Both the position numbers and the translations under genes were made by a program. A stretch of DNA of 39,375 bases from Chloroflexota bacterium (GTDB taxonomy: Bacteria; Chloroflexota; Anaerolineae; Aggregatilineales; Phototrophicaceae). Under the pieces are notes generated by a model. That model searched no databases and was not told the origin of the DNA. It worked only from the letters and a program-made list of their open reading frames with translations. Position 1 is the first letter of the stretch; the number at the start of each line of letters is the position of its first letter. The stretch lies in the NCBI GenBank assembly GCA_009841405.1, contig VXLV01000118.1, positions 1 through 39,375 of the forward strand, in the 5' to 3' direction. Of the stretch, positions 9,161 through 17,153 are shown piece after piece.

Positions 9161-9242
9161 AGCTCTGGATTTGGAGACAACACATTTGGGATCTACAAAC
9201 GAGAGTAGCCGCTAACCGCGGTTACTCGGTTGCTATAGCAGG

Positions 9243-9548
9243 CTATTGCGGCGGTTCGGTATCGGGTGGCGGCTTTCCAGTTCGGAGAAAGAACTTTAAC
9301 CAACCAAGATCGTTCTTTGCGACTGCCATATCTGTCGTTAGCGTGGATACGTCAGTCTTTAGACTGGCAACATCTGATTTCATTGTTGTCATGTCTGGTT
9401 CAAGACGATCAAGCCGCCCAATGATCTTCGAGTGCGCGTTAGCTGATGCTCGCCAGACACCGAGAAAACCAAGGATGATCGGAACACCAAGCCCGATGAC
9501 AATTCCAGCCGCTTCACCTAGCCCAATTACGATTTGTGTATCTGGCAT
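9243..9548 (-). CDS. Small membrane-anchored coiled-coil protein, unknown function
   Basis: 101 residues. An N-terminal hydrophobic stretch (about 5-32, ending LGFLGVWRAS) should be a membrane anchor. It is followed by a charged linker and a coiled coil at about 42-80, where three successive heptads are nearly identical (SDVASLK, TDVSTLT, TDMAVAK). The tail is proline-rich (GKPPPDTEPPQ). I do not recognise a named family; the layout resembles phage-holin-like or DUF1640-like small helical proteins. The base composition is lower in GC than the flanking enzymes, hinting at a different origin. An AGAGAG run precedes the ATG. Confidence 0.6.
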   Translation of the reverse strand: MPDTQIVIGLGEAAGIVIGLGVPIILGFLGVWRASANAHSKIIGRLDRLEPDMTTMKSDVASLKTDVSTLTTDMAVAKNDLGWLKFFLRTGKPPPDTEPPQ

Positions 9549-9691
9549 GACCGGTCATTCTCTCTTATCGAGATACTCGTTCCTGCTGGATGCGATATAC
9601 AAACTGTATCACATTTCAATCACAATCAACACGCCCGCTGGTCAAGCAAGAGCAGCAGATTAGGACCGCATGACAAAGCCGTCGACTCAAT

Positions 9692-9790
9692 GGGAACTCT
9701 CTGTGCCCTCTGTGTTCTCTGTGGTGAAAAAACTGCGCAGTATTCACCAAGACAACAATGTCAGCGATGTCAATCTCGTCCCTGCGCCTA
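9692..9790 (-). repeat. Family A dispersed repeat (extended copy)
   Basis: The core GAACTCTCTGTGCCCTCTG..GGTGAAAAAACTGCGCAG at 9694-9740 is followed by ACAATGTCAGCGATGTCAA, the counterpart of the flank at 3876-3896. It occupies much of the 390-bp gap 9549-9938; the rest (9791-9890) shows no gene. Confidence 0.7.
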
Positions 9791-9899
9791 TGCCAATCTA
9801 TAGGACTGATTATATCACCAACGCCGCGGACGGCATGATAGCTAGAATGAGACATGAATGAATGGTATGATGGCGTTACAGCCATTGCAGCGCCGCGCC

Positions 9900-9916
9900 G
9901 GGTCTAACGGAGGCCC
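9900..9916 (+). promoter_or_regulatory. Leader hairpin before the SulP gene
   Basis: GGGTCT-AACGG-AGGCCC folds into a six-pair stem (one G-U) with a loop containing ACGG. A second small stem CGAC/GTCG follows at about 9917-9928, directly before GAGGA and the start codon. The ACGG loop recalls the ACGR loops of guanidine-II (mini-ykkC) riboswitches, but the second loop does not match, so I do not call a riboswitch. Confidence 0.25.
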
Positions 9917-9938
9917 CGACTGACGTCGAGGACATGCC

Positions 9939-12194
9939 ATGCAAAACGCTTCGCCCTTTGCCTCCCCTGATCTAGGCTTTCGCGAGGCGTTTACTATCGC
10001 GCTCAAACCATCGCAGCTCGCGCGGGGCATATTCACGAGCGCGATCATTTGGCTGCTGATCCTGAGCGCCATGCCCTCCTACGCCAAATTGATCTTCCTC
10101 GGCAAAATGGCGGATTATTTCGCCGCCGGCCTTGGCATCACCCTGGTCAGTCAAATCGTCATCCTCGTTGTAACGTCGCTGGCGAGCTCCGACCATGCGA
10201 CCATAGTGATTCCGCAGAGCCCGACAGCCGTCATCCAGGGCATGATCGCCAGCAGCGCGGTGGCTGCGGCGCCGGCCGATATGTCACCTGAGGCGCTGTT
10301 TCCCCTGGTCTATTGGATAATCATACTCTCTTCGCTGCTTACCGGGGGTTTCATACTGCTGCTCGGGCTGACGCGCGCCGGGGGCATGGTGCGCTATATT
10401 CCCTTTCCCATAGTTGGCGGTTTCCTTGCGGGTCTGGGATGGTTTATTTTCAACGCCGCTTTCGCCGTCGTCACTGATGTACGAATAGCAGCGGATACGC
10501 TGCCTGTACTTCTCGCCAGCGATGCCGTCACGCGTTGGCTGCCGGCGCTGGCATTTGCCATCTTCTTGCTCGTGCTGCAGGCGCGCGTCAAGAATGTGCT
10601 GCTCATGCCGATCATGATAATTGTGGCGGTCGCGCTGTTTTACGCTTGGGCGCATTTTGTGGTCGGGGATGTGAACGCCTTGGCCGAGGCCGGCTGGTTC
10701 TTGCCCGTGGCGTCCGAAACGATTGGCTGGCCGCCGCTGGATTTGGCCGCTATCGCCCGCATTGATCCCGCCATGATCGCGGCGAGCGCCGGCGGTATCC
10801 TGACCTTGATTGTCGTTTGCACGCTCCACGTATTTTTCCGCGCCGGCGCGCAGGAGCTGGTCAGCGGTCGCGAGCTGGACTTCAATCGCGAGTGCGCGGT
10901 CAACGGCGCGGCAAATATGGCTTCTGGATTGGCGGGCGGCGGCGTCTTGGGCATCCAGGGCCCGATATCGACCGCCCTGATCGAATTGACGGGCGTGTAC
11001 GGACGACTGGTGGGCCTCATCCTCGCGCTGATGTTCTGGCTGACGCTGGCCTTTGGCAGCGCGCTCTTCTCGCTCATCCCGCGTTTCCTGCCCGCTGGCT
11101 TGCTGATGTACTTTGGCCTGCAATTCATGAAAGACTGGCTGCTGGATAGCTGGTTCAAGCTGCCACGGCAGGACTACATGATTATTGTGGTCATCGCGCT
11201 TGCCACCGCGCTGTTTGGCCTTTTGAACGGCCTCGGCCTCGGCCTGGTGCTGGCGATGTCTTTCTTCGTGCTGGAATACAGCCGAATGGACGTCATCAAG
11301 CAGAAGTTGTCCGGCGGCGTTCACCGCAGCAACCTCGACCGCTCGTTCGCGGAAAACCAGTACCTGCAGCGCGAAGGCGAGAAAATCCTGATCTTGCGCC
11401 TGCAAGGTTATCTGTTTTTTGGCACAGCCTATCGCTTCTACAAGCATCTTAAATCGATCGTTTCCGAGGGCGAAGAGGGCGATATCAAGTATATCGTCCT
11501 CGATTTCAAGTCGGTGCGCGGTTGCGACGCGTCGACGATCAATGACTTCAGAAAGCTGAAGCAGTTGACCGACCGCTTTGGGATTGAGTTGCTGTTCTCG
11601 AGCGTTCTGCCGGCCTTGCGACCGCTCTTTGCCGGCGGCGACATCCTGGAGCGAAAGGCCGGACGGCCGCAATTCTATTACGACCTTGATCATGCGCTGG
11701 AATGGTGTGAAAACGCCTTGCTGGAGGGCGCCGCCTTATTCGCCAAAGCGCAGGTTACAGTCGAAGAGCAGGTGGCGCAGCACGCGATGATCGACAGCCG
11801 CGACGCCAGCGCCCTGCATCGGTATCTCGAACGCGTCGAGACCGAGGCCGGCGATGTGGTTGTCCGCCAGGGCGACGAATCGGACGCTATGTATTTCATC
11901 GAATCCGGTCGCGTTGATGTGCTGCTGCAGGGCGACGGGCCGGAGGTGCTGCGCTTGCGCAGTATGACCGCCGGCACGGTCATCGGCGAAGTGGGCTTTT
12001 ATCTCAAGCAAGCGCGGACTGCGTCGATTGTCGTTACCGAGCCCGGCGTCCTGCAGCGCCTAAGCCTGGAAGCGCTGCAAGAAATGGAGGCCACAGACCC
12101 GCGCGCCGCGTCGGCCTTGCACATGTTTATCACCTGCGCGCTGTCGGACCGGCTGTCCACCACCAATCGCGTGATTCAAGACTTGCTGGATTGA
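9939..12194 (+). CDS. SulP family anion transporter with STAS and cyclic-nucleotide-binding domains
   Basis: 751-residue inner-membrane protein. Residues about 25-450 are the SulP transport domain, with many hydrophobic helices; it carries PQSPTAVIQG near 92-101 and GGVLGIQGPIS near 334-344, the SulP substrate-site region. Residues about 482-580 form a STAS domain with the conserved Ser532 in RGCDASTINDF. Residues about 625-740 form a CAP-type cyclic-nucleotide-binding fold (GDVVVRQGDESDAMYFIESG; then VIGEVGFYLKQARTASIVV), with the phosphate-cassette-like GE..RTAS pattern. Transport of sulfate, bicarbonate or another anion, gated by a nucleotide, is inferred. GAGGA seven bases before the ATG supports the start. 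It converges with the M81 peptidase gene, leaving nine bases between stop codons. Confidence 0.9.
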   Translation: MQNASPFASPDLGFREAFTIALKPSQLARGIFTSAIIWLLILSAMPSYAKLIFLGKMADYFAAGLGITLVSQIVILVVTSLASSDHATIVIPQSPTAVIQGMIASSAVAAAPADMSPEALFPLVYWIIILSSLLTGGFILLLGLTRAGGMVRYIPFPIVGGFLAGLGWFIFNAAFAVVTDVRIAADTLPVLLASDAVTRWLPALAFAIFLLVLQARVKNVLLMPIMIIVAVALFYAWAHFVVGDVNALAEAGWFLPVASETIGWPPLDLAAIARIDPAMIAASAGGILTLIVVCTLHVFFRAGAQELVSGRELDFNRECAVNGAANMASGLAGGGVLGIQGPISTALIELTGVYGRLVGLILALMFWLTLAFGSALFSLIPRFLPAGLLMYFGLQFMKDWLLDSWFKLPRQDYMIIVVIALATALFGLLNGLGLGLVLAMSFFVLEYSRMDVIKQKLSGGVHRSNLDRSFAENQYLQREGEKILILRLQGYLFFGTAYRFYKHLKSIVSEGEEGDIKYIVLDFKSVRGCDASTINDFRKLKQLTDRFGIELLFSSVLPALRPLFAGGDILERKAGRPQFYYDLDHALEWCENALLEGAALFAKAQVTVEEQVAQHAMIDSRDASALHRYLERVETEAGDVVVRQGDESDAMYFIESGRVDVLLQGDGPEVLRLRSMTAGTVIGEVGFYLKQARTASIVVTEPGVLQRLSLEALQEMEATDPRAASALHMFITCALSDRLSTTNRVIQDLLD

Positions 12195-12203
12195 TTCCGC
12201 CAT

Positions 12204-13709
12204 TCAGTCCAATGGATACACCGGGCGCGGCAGGTGGCGATAGGGAAAGCGGGAAAGATTCGCGCTGCACAAGCCGGCGGTATCCATCTCGATGACGTCG
12301 GCGGCGATGGGCATGTAGGCGACGCGGTAGGCCACGGCCGATTTCACGACAATCATGCGCTGCGCCTCCGGCTGGATGCCGATGTGGCGCAATTGGGCCA
12401 GATCCAGAGGCGGCGTCTTGCGCTCGGTGAGCAGGATGTTCACGCCAGCGACGCGCAGCCAAACCGTGCGGCCCATGCGCACGGTGTTGCCGTAAAACGA
12501 AGCGAAGTGGTTGTCGGGCAATTCGCACGCGAATACGCCGTCCGACAAGGCGCGTACCGTACCGGTCACGGTCACGGTCACCGGCTGGCCGTGCCAGTCA
12601 TCGACTTTGCCGCCGACAGCGAGCGTGATCTCAGCCGCTTTTCCGGCGCGCCAACAGATGTCGACTGCCTGCGCGTCGGCCAGCACGATTGTGCCTTCAA
12701 GCACGTCGCAAGCGAGCATGGCGACCAGCGCGTCGGCGCCGTCACCAGGTGTGCCGCCGCCGATATTGTCGGCCGAATCCACCAGGATCACCGGGCCCCG
12801 GTCTTGCCCCGCCGCAAGCCTGACTGCCTCAGCCGGCTCGAGGTAGCTGGGCGTCGCTTCGCTTCGCAACTCGTACAGCAGGGCGCTCAATTCCTCGGCA
12901 CAAGCGGCCGCGAGCGCCGGCTGGCTGTCCGTCGTGACGATGATGCTGGGGCCAGTGTGGGGCGTATCGGCGTAGGCGAAGCCGCCCATCACCGCCACGC
13001 AGACGACCGCGTCCAGCGCTTCGATTTCGGCGGCGCGTTGATGCACAGGCGCGAGCGGTGGGACAGCCGTGCCCGTGCTTTGCGCCGGCAAGAGCAGGGC
13101 AGGCCGGGCGAAGGCCGGCGTCGGCCGCAGCTCGCGCCGCAGCAGGCGCGCCATGATCGCGGCTGCTTCCTCGCCGCGCGCGTAAGCGTCTATATGCGGG
13201 TTGGTGTCGTAGGCCAGCAGCACATCGGCGAGCTCAACCAGGCGCGGGCTGATATTGCCGTGCATATCCAGCAGAACGACAATTGGCGCGTCGCCCACAA
13301 TCGCGCGCGCCTGCGCCACGATGTCGCTCTCGGCATCCAGCTCGCCCTCGGCGACCATCGCGCCATGCAGCGCCAGTAACACGCCATCGACCGGCATCGC
13401 CTGCTGCAGCCGAGCGCGGAATTCGCTCAGGAGTTCGTGATAAGCCGTGGCAGTGACTGGCCCGCCGGGCATGGCGGCGGCGTACAGGGTCGGCAGCAAT
13501 TGCCAGCCCGCTTCGGTGGCGCGGTCAATCATGCCGCCAATGCCGCTGCGCGAGCCTCGCATGGCGGCGATCAGGTCCGCGCCGGCGTGGAGTGACTGGT
13601 CAGCGAAATCGGCGATAGTCGTTGCCTGCGCCATGAAGGTATGCGTTTCGTGCAAGATGCCGCCGATAGCGACCCGCCCCGCGCCGGCCCGCCCAACTGA
13701 CGACGTCAT
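12204..13709 (-). CDS. M81 family metallopeptidase (MlrC-like)
   Basis: 501-residue protein of the MlrC/M81 family, named for the enzyme of microcystin degradation; most members probably cleave or process small peptides or amides. The N-terminal domain (DUF1485) has GGILHETHTF (16-25, likely zinc ligands His20 and Glu21/His23), HGAMVAEGELDAESD, VLLDMHGNIS and AYDTNPHIDAYARG. The C-terminal MlrC domain has DSADNIGGGTPGDG near 310-323 and closes with the typical RPVYPLD. The start overlaps the stop of threonine synthase (TGATG, one base shared), so translation is probably coupled. With threonine synthase upstream, the pair may act on amino-acid derivatives, but no substrate can be read. Confidence 0.9.
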   Translation of the reverse strand: MTSSVGRAGAGRVAIGGILHETHTFMAQATTIADFADQSLHAGADLIAAMRGSRSGIGGMIDRATEAGWQLLPTLYAAAMPGGPVTATAYHELLSEFRARLQQAMPVDGVLLALHGAMVAEGELDAESDIVAQARAIVGDAPIVVLLDMHGNISPRLVELADVLLAYDTNPHIDAYARGEEAAAIMARLLRRELRPTPAFARPALLLPAQSTGTAVPPLAPVHQRAAEIEALDAVVCVAVMGGFAYADTPHTGPSIIVTTDSQPALAAACAEELSALLYELRSEATPSYLEPAEAVRLAAGQDRGPVILVDSADNIGGGTPGDGADALVAMLACDVLEGTIVLADAQAVDICWRAGKAAEITLAVGGKVDDWHGQPVTVTVTGTVRALSDGVFACELPDNHFASFYGNTVRMGRTVWLRVAGVNILLTERKTPPLDLAQLRHIGIQPEAQRMIVVKSAVAYRVAYMPIAADVIEMDTAGLCSANLSRFPYRHLPRPVYPLD

Positions 13710-14935
13710 CAGGCGCCGACTTCCAGAATTTCTTCCGCTTCGATTAGCGGCAGCGCGATGTCAGCGGTCATCTTTTGTATCGCGGCGCTGTCTTTGAAGC
13801 CGATGCCGGTCAACAGGGCGACGACCGTCTCATCGCCGCGCAGCCGCCCGCTCTGCCGATCGGCCTGGACGGCCGCCCAGACGACCGCCGCCGCCGGCTC
13901 GACGAACAGGCCTTCCTGGCGGGCCAGTTCCGCCTGCGCGCGGTAGGCGCCCGCGTCGGCGATGGAAAGCCCCCAGCCGTCCGACTCGCGCAAATCTTGC
14001 AATACCAGGTCGCCATCCGGCGGCGATGTCAGAATGATGCCGGAGAGGGCGCTGGCGCAATCGTCGAGTGGCGCGACCGGACGGCCCGCCTGCCAGGCTT
14101 GCGTTATCGGGTCGCAGCCCCGGGGCTGCACGGCAACCATGCGCGGCAAGCGCGAAATGCGTCCGGCTTCGCGCCACTCTTTGAAACCCTTCCAGATCGA
14201 GCTCAACAAGCCGCCGCCGCCCACGGGCACGTAGACGACATCGGGCGCCTCGTCATTCAGATCCTGGCAGATTTCATAGGCGATCGTCTTGGCGCCCTCC
14301 ATGGCATGCGGGCTGTCACTGCGCGCGGTGATGAGCATGAGCCAATTTCTGGCGTCGCACAGGGCGGCGATATTGGCCCAGGTCGCTTTTTCGGCGGCCG
14401 GGTCGTAACCCAGCCGCTTGACCGACATCACCTGCGGCCCGTAGGCCATGATCTGGGCGATCTTGGCCCGCGGCGCCCGCTCCAGCGTGAAGAGATAGCC
14501 GTCCACCCCAGCGCGCGCGCCATAAGCGGCCAGGGAGGCGCCGGCGTTTCCCGACGATACTGCGGCCCAGGCGCGCCGTCCCAACTGCCGCAAGTAAGTG
14601 ATGCCGGCAGAGGCGATGCGGTCCTTGTAGGAGCCGGTCGGGTTGAGGCCTTCGTTCTTGAAATAGAGCCGCGGCAGATTGATGGCGGCGCCAAGCTGGG
14701 CTGAGGGCGTCATGGGCGTGTCGCCTTCGCCCAGGCTGACGATATGTTTGGCGTCGGTCAGGGGCAGGCGGGCGGCGTAGCGCCAGATGCCGGGCAGGTC
14801 CGTTCGCAGCGGGAAGCTGTCGGGGTCGTAGCGCACGTCCAGGACGCCGCCGTCATGCGGGCAATTGGCCCGGCTCGGATCGGCGCAGACTTGGCCGCAA
14901 CTCAGGCATACGATTTGAAACACTGAATGCCACAC
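13709..14935 (-). CDS. thrC: Threonine synthase family PLP enzyme
   Basis: 408 residues, fold-type II PLP enzyme. It opens with a zinc-ribbon-like segment (Cys10, Cys13, Cys25; CLSCG), then LYFKNEGLNPTGSYKDR places the PLP lysine at 104, and YVPVGGGGLLSSIWKGF near 225-242 is the phosphate-binding glycine loop. Threonine synthase converts O-phosphohomoserine to threonine; the family also includes close paralogues, and coupling to an M81 peptidase rather than to hom or thrB leaves the role open. The start used is GTG at 14935. The GGTGA eight bases upstream belongs to a family A repeat (14940-14976), so the repeat seems to supply the ribosome-binding site. A second GTG four codons in is an alternative. 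Confidence 0.82.
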   Translation of the reverse strand: MWHSVFQIVCLSCGQVCADPSRANCPHDGGVLDVRYDPDSFPLRTDLPGIWRYAARLPLTDAKHIVSLGEGDTPMTPSAQLGAAINLPRLYFKNEGLNPTGSYKDRIASAGITYLRQLGRRAWAAVSSGNAGASLAAYGARAGVDGYLFTLERAPRAKIAQIMAYGPQVMSVKRLGYDPAAEKATWANIAALCDARNWLMLITARSDSPHAMEGAKTIAYEICQDLNDEAPDVVYVPVGGGGLLSSIWKGFKEWREAGRISRLPRMVAVQPRGCDPITQAWQAGRPVAPLDDCASALSGIILTSPPDGDLVLQDLRESDGWGLSIADAGAYRAQAELARQEGLFVEPAAAVVWAAVQADRQSGRLRGDETVVALLTGIGFKDSAAIQKMTADIALPLIEAEEILEVGA

Positions 14936-14939
14936 AGAT

Positions 14940-14976
14940 TAATTCACCACAGAGACACAGAGGGCACAGAGGATTT
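14940..14976 (+). repeat. Family A dispersed repeat abutting a start codon
   Basis: TTCACCACAGAGACACAGAG followed by GGCACAGAGGATTTTGTC, lying immediately upstream of the threonine synthase start. On the minus strand its end reads GTGGTGAA, a plausible ribosome-binding site. Confidence 0.7.
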
Positions 14977-15074
14977 TGTCTATGCTGCGCGAATTCGACT
15001 CGTTGGCGCAGGTCAACATACTCAATCTGCCCGGCGGCGATGATAGTTGGACAAGTTGCTGGGAAGCTTGGTAG

Positions 15075-15656
15075 TTAGTCCAGGGCAATGCCCGCCTCTT
15101 CCAGCTTCGCTTTGAGCGCTTCGTTTTCGCGCTTCAGCTTATAGTTGGCGATTTGTAGGTCGGAGTTGAGCTTCATTACTCGATCGAAATTCAGCCTGTC
15201 ATTCAAGAGTCGCTCCGCACGATGCGCTAGTACTCCGCACAGTGGGTAATAAGGCTCGCCTTCCCAGTACGACTGAGAGAATACTTGCAGGGCGTGGTGG
15301 CAATGCTCAACCGTTTTGAATACTATGGGCGCTTGCCACCAATAGTCGTGGCTAAAGCTATCGGGACGGCTGGCGGCGGTCACTGTAACTAGCATTCGGC
15401 AGATCTCTGGAATCAACGCCCATTTCTTCTCGTCTGTCTGGGTCTCGCCAGACAAGAACACACGCTCGAAGTGATTCCAAGCCGCGGACTCGGCGCAAAA
15501 CTGGCCTGTCGCTTGGATTGCATAATACTCATTTTGCCCGTCATCTGCTTCATCATGGAAGTGGTCATAGTCGGTATCGTGCGCCTTGGCCGCTGCAAGC
15601 AGCAGCGCTCCGACCGTGAATACCATTAGGACCTTTACCCAGTCATACCGTGTCAT
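15075..15656 (-). CDS. Predicted secreted protein with C-terminal coiled coil, unknown function
   Basis: 193 residues, no family recognised. A hydrophobic N-terminus (about 8-24) ending LLAAAKA-HD looks like a signal peptide with an AKA cleavage site. The mature part is rich in His, Asp and aromatic residues (HDTDYDHFHDEADDG near 26-40). It has four cysteines (about 54, 86, 119, 140) that could pair outside the cell. The last 35 residues form a likely coiled coil (NSDLQIANYKLKRENEALK). The base composition is less GC-rich than the flanking enzymes. It stands alone between threonine synthase and the PhyH gene, with 140- and 153-bp gaps. Confidence 0.6.
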   Translation of the reverse strand: MTRYDWVKVLMVFTVGALLLAAAKAHDTDYDHFHDEADDGQNEYYAIQATGQFCAESAAWNHFERVFLSGETQTDEKKWALIPEICRMLVTVTAASRPDSFSHDYWWQAPIVFKTVEHCHHALQVFSQSYWEGEPYYPLCGVLAHRAERLLNDRLNFDRVMKLNSDLQIANYKLKRENEALKAKLEEAGIALD

Positions 15657-15809
15657 GTTTCCAATCCTATTGTTGCCTTCGTAGAATAGCGTAAGTCAAT
15701 TTCTCGGTTGCCGACAGGGGTGTGATGAACAGACAGTGTGCGTCTATAAGTGAATCAGGTGTAGAACTTGACTAGAACCGGCCGTGGACGATTGCTCCCG
15801 CGCTGCGAG

Positions 15810-16766
15810 TCAGGCGCAGAGCGGGTCATCGTCTTCCCAGCGGTGGACCTTCACCGCGTCGAGTTCGGCCAGCCGGTCGCGGGCGTCGATCCACATCTGC
15901 GCCCACGCGCGCCAGTCGGCCAGCGCGGAATCGGGATTCAGGCGGCTCTGCGCGACGAAGCCGGGGAAGTGCGGCCGGCCGGTCGGCTGGCCGATGGGGT
16001 TGTAACGCAGGTCAAAGCTCCAGCGGAATTCGTCGCTGTGATTCTCCAGCGAGGCGTGTTTGCACAGGGGATGGAAGAAGAGCACGCCGCCAGGACCCAA
16101 GGGCACGGGCAGGGCTTCTTCCAGCTCAATGAGTTGTTCGGGTATGCTGAGCTGCCCGGGTGTGCAGTGCAGGGCCAGCCCTTCGCGATGGCTCTTGGGC
16201 ACGACTTGCAGACAGCCGTTTTCGACCGTCGCTTCGGTGACGGCCACCCATGCCGTGACAATCTGAGAGTCGTCCGCCTCTTCCAAGCCGACCCCGATAT
16301 CCTGGTGCCAGAGCGTTTTATCCAGCAGCGAGTTGTACTTGTCTTGCTCTTCGACATAGCGCTTTGGCGCTTTGATGCGCACGTGCTGGATCGGGTTGGA
16401 ATAGATCTCGCCGCCGATCAGCGACTCGACCGCTGAAAGCATGCGAGGGCTGCGGAGCAAGTCGAAGACCGCCGGCCCCAGGTTGATCGGCGTATCGGCG
16501 TAAATCTTGGCGTTGGGCAAAGCGATGTCGATGGCTTGCGCGTAATCCAGGCCCGCTTTGTAAACTTCGACCAGGCGCTGTTCAAACGGCAGATGGCTGT
16601 ATGTTTCCTGCAGGCGCCCGTCGGCCACCCAGCCGGCGCATAATTCGTCAAGCAGCTGCTGATACTCGGCGATGACCGGCGCGATGTCCAGTTCATAGTC
16701 AAGCAAGCCATCGACGGCCAGGTAGCCATTTTCGTCAAAGAACTCAATCTGTTGCGGCGATAACAT
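15810..16766 (-). CDS. Phytanoyl-CoA dioxygenase (PhyH) family protein
   Basis: Fe(II)/2-oxoglutarate-dependent dioxygenase, 318 residues from the chosen ATG, which has AAAAGGA seven bases upstream; an in-frame start at 16817 has none. It opens with LSPQQIEFFDENGYLAVDGLL, typical of the family. The metal triad is visible: LWHQD gives His154 and Asp156, and FHPLCKHASLEN gives the distal His237. Arg248 (EFRWSFDLRY) is the likely 2-oxoglutarate partner. VVPKSHREGL and the Pro/Gly segment NPIGQPTGRP follow the PhyH fold. Bacterial members hydroxylate diverse small molecules; the substrate here is unknown. It is divergent from the epimerase-like gene across a 387-bp gap. Confidence 0.88.
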   Translation of the reverse strand: MLSPQQIEFFDENGYLAVDGLLDYELDIAPVIAEYQQLLDELCAGWVADGRLQETYSHLPFEQRLVEVYKAGLDYAQAIDIALPNAKIYADTPINLGPAVFDLLRSPRMLSAVESLIGGEIYSNPIQHVRIKAPKRYVEEQDKYNSLLDKTLWHQDIGVGLEEADDSQIVTAWVAVTEATVENGCLQVVPKSHREGLALHCTPGQLSIPEQLIELEEALPVPLGPGGVLFFHPLCKHASLENHSDEFRWSFDLRYNPIGQPTGRPHFPGFVAQSRLNPDSALADWRAWAQMWIDARDRLAELDAVKVHRWEDDDPLCA

Positions 16767-17153
16767 GCTGACGTCCTTTTCGTTTTCTCTGTGCTTTCCG
16801 CTCAACGCCGGCTGCACCCTTGGCGAGCAAGCGACAATGCCCAGTATACTTCACCGAGCCATGGTCTTCAACTCGTCGGCGCAAGCTCGCGAGAGCGCGA
16901 CAATTTGGGCCGCCCGGTATTCGGCGACAGGCCGCGGAGCGATTCCGCGCGCGCAAGGCGAGGAGATACACGCCAGCGCGCCGATGGATGATATGACGCA
17001 TCCGGGCGTGGGCATCGCTATCCGGGGGCATGGCCGCCAGTTTGCAATTGATGACGACCAGCGGCATCGCGATCCTGGCCGTCTTTAGGCACAGCTTTCA
17101 CGACCGCATTGCTATACTCAGAAAGGTCTGATAATAGCGGAGAAGAGAAGCGC
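16767..17153. other. Intergenic region between divergent genes, no gene supported
   Basis: 387 bp separate the PhyH and epimerase-like starts. Two open frames of about 107 codons overlap each other on opposite strands, but neither gives a recognisable protein, a good ribosome-binding site or a hydrophobic pattern. Near the right end TTGCTATACT (17109-17118) and GATAAT (17130-17135) are possible promoter pieces for the plus-strand gene, but their spacing is not canonical. Confidence 0.4.

Noticed and set aside
10284..11693. 469-codon open frame antisense to the SulP gene
   Set aside because: Its translation is low-complexity and Gln/Arg-rich, with no motif and no ribosome-binding site; it is a shadow of the transporter reading frame.
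16744..17088. Two overlapping 107-codon frames on opposite strands in the PhyH/epimerase gap
   Set aside because: Neither has a credible start signal or recognisable protein, and they cannot both be coding. Left as intergenic.
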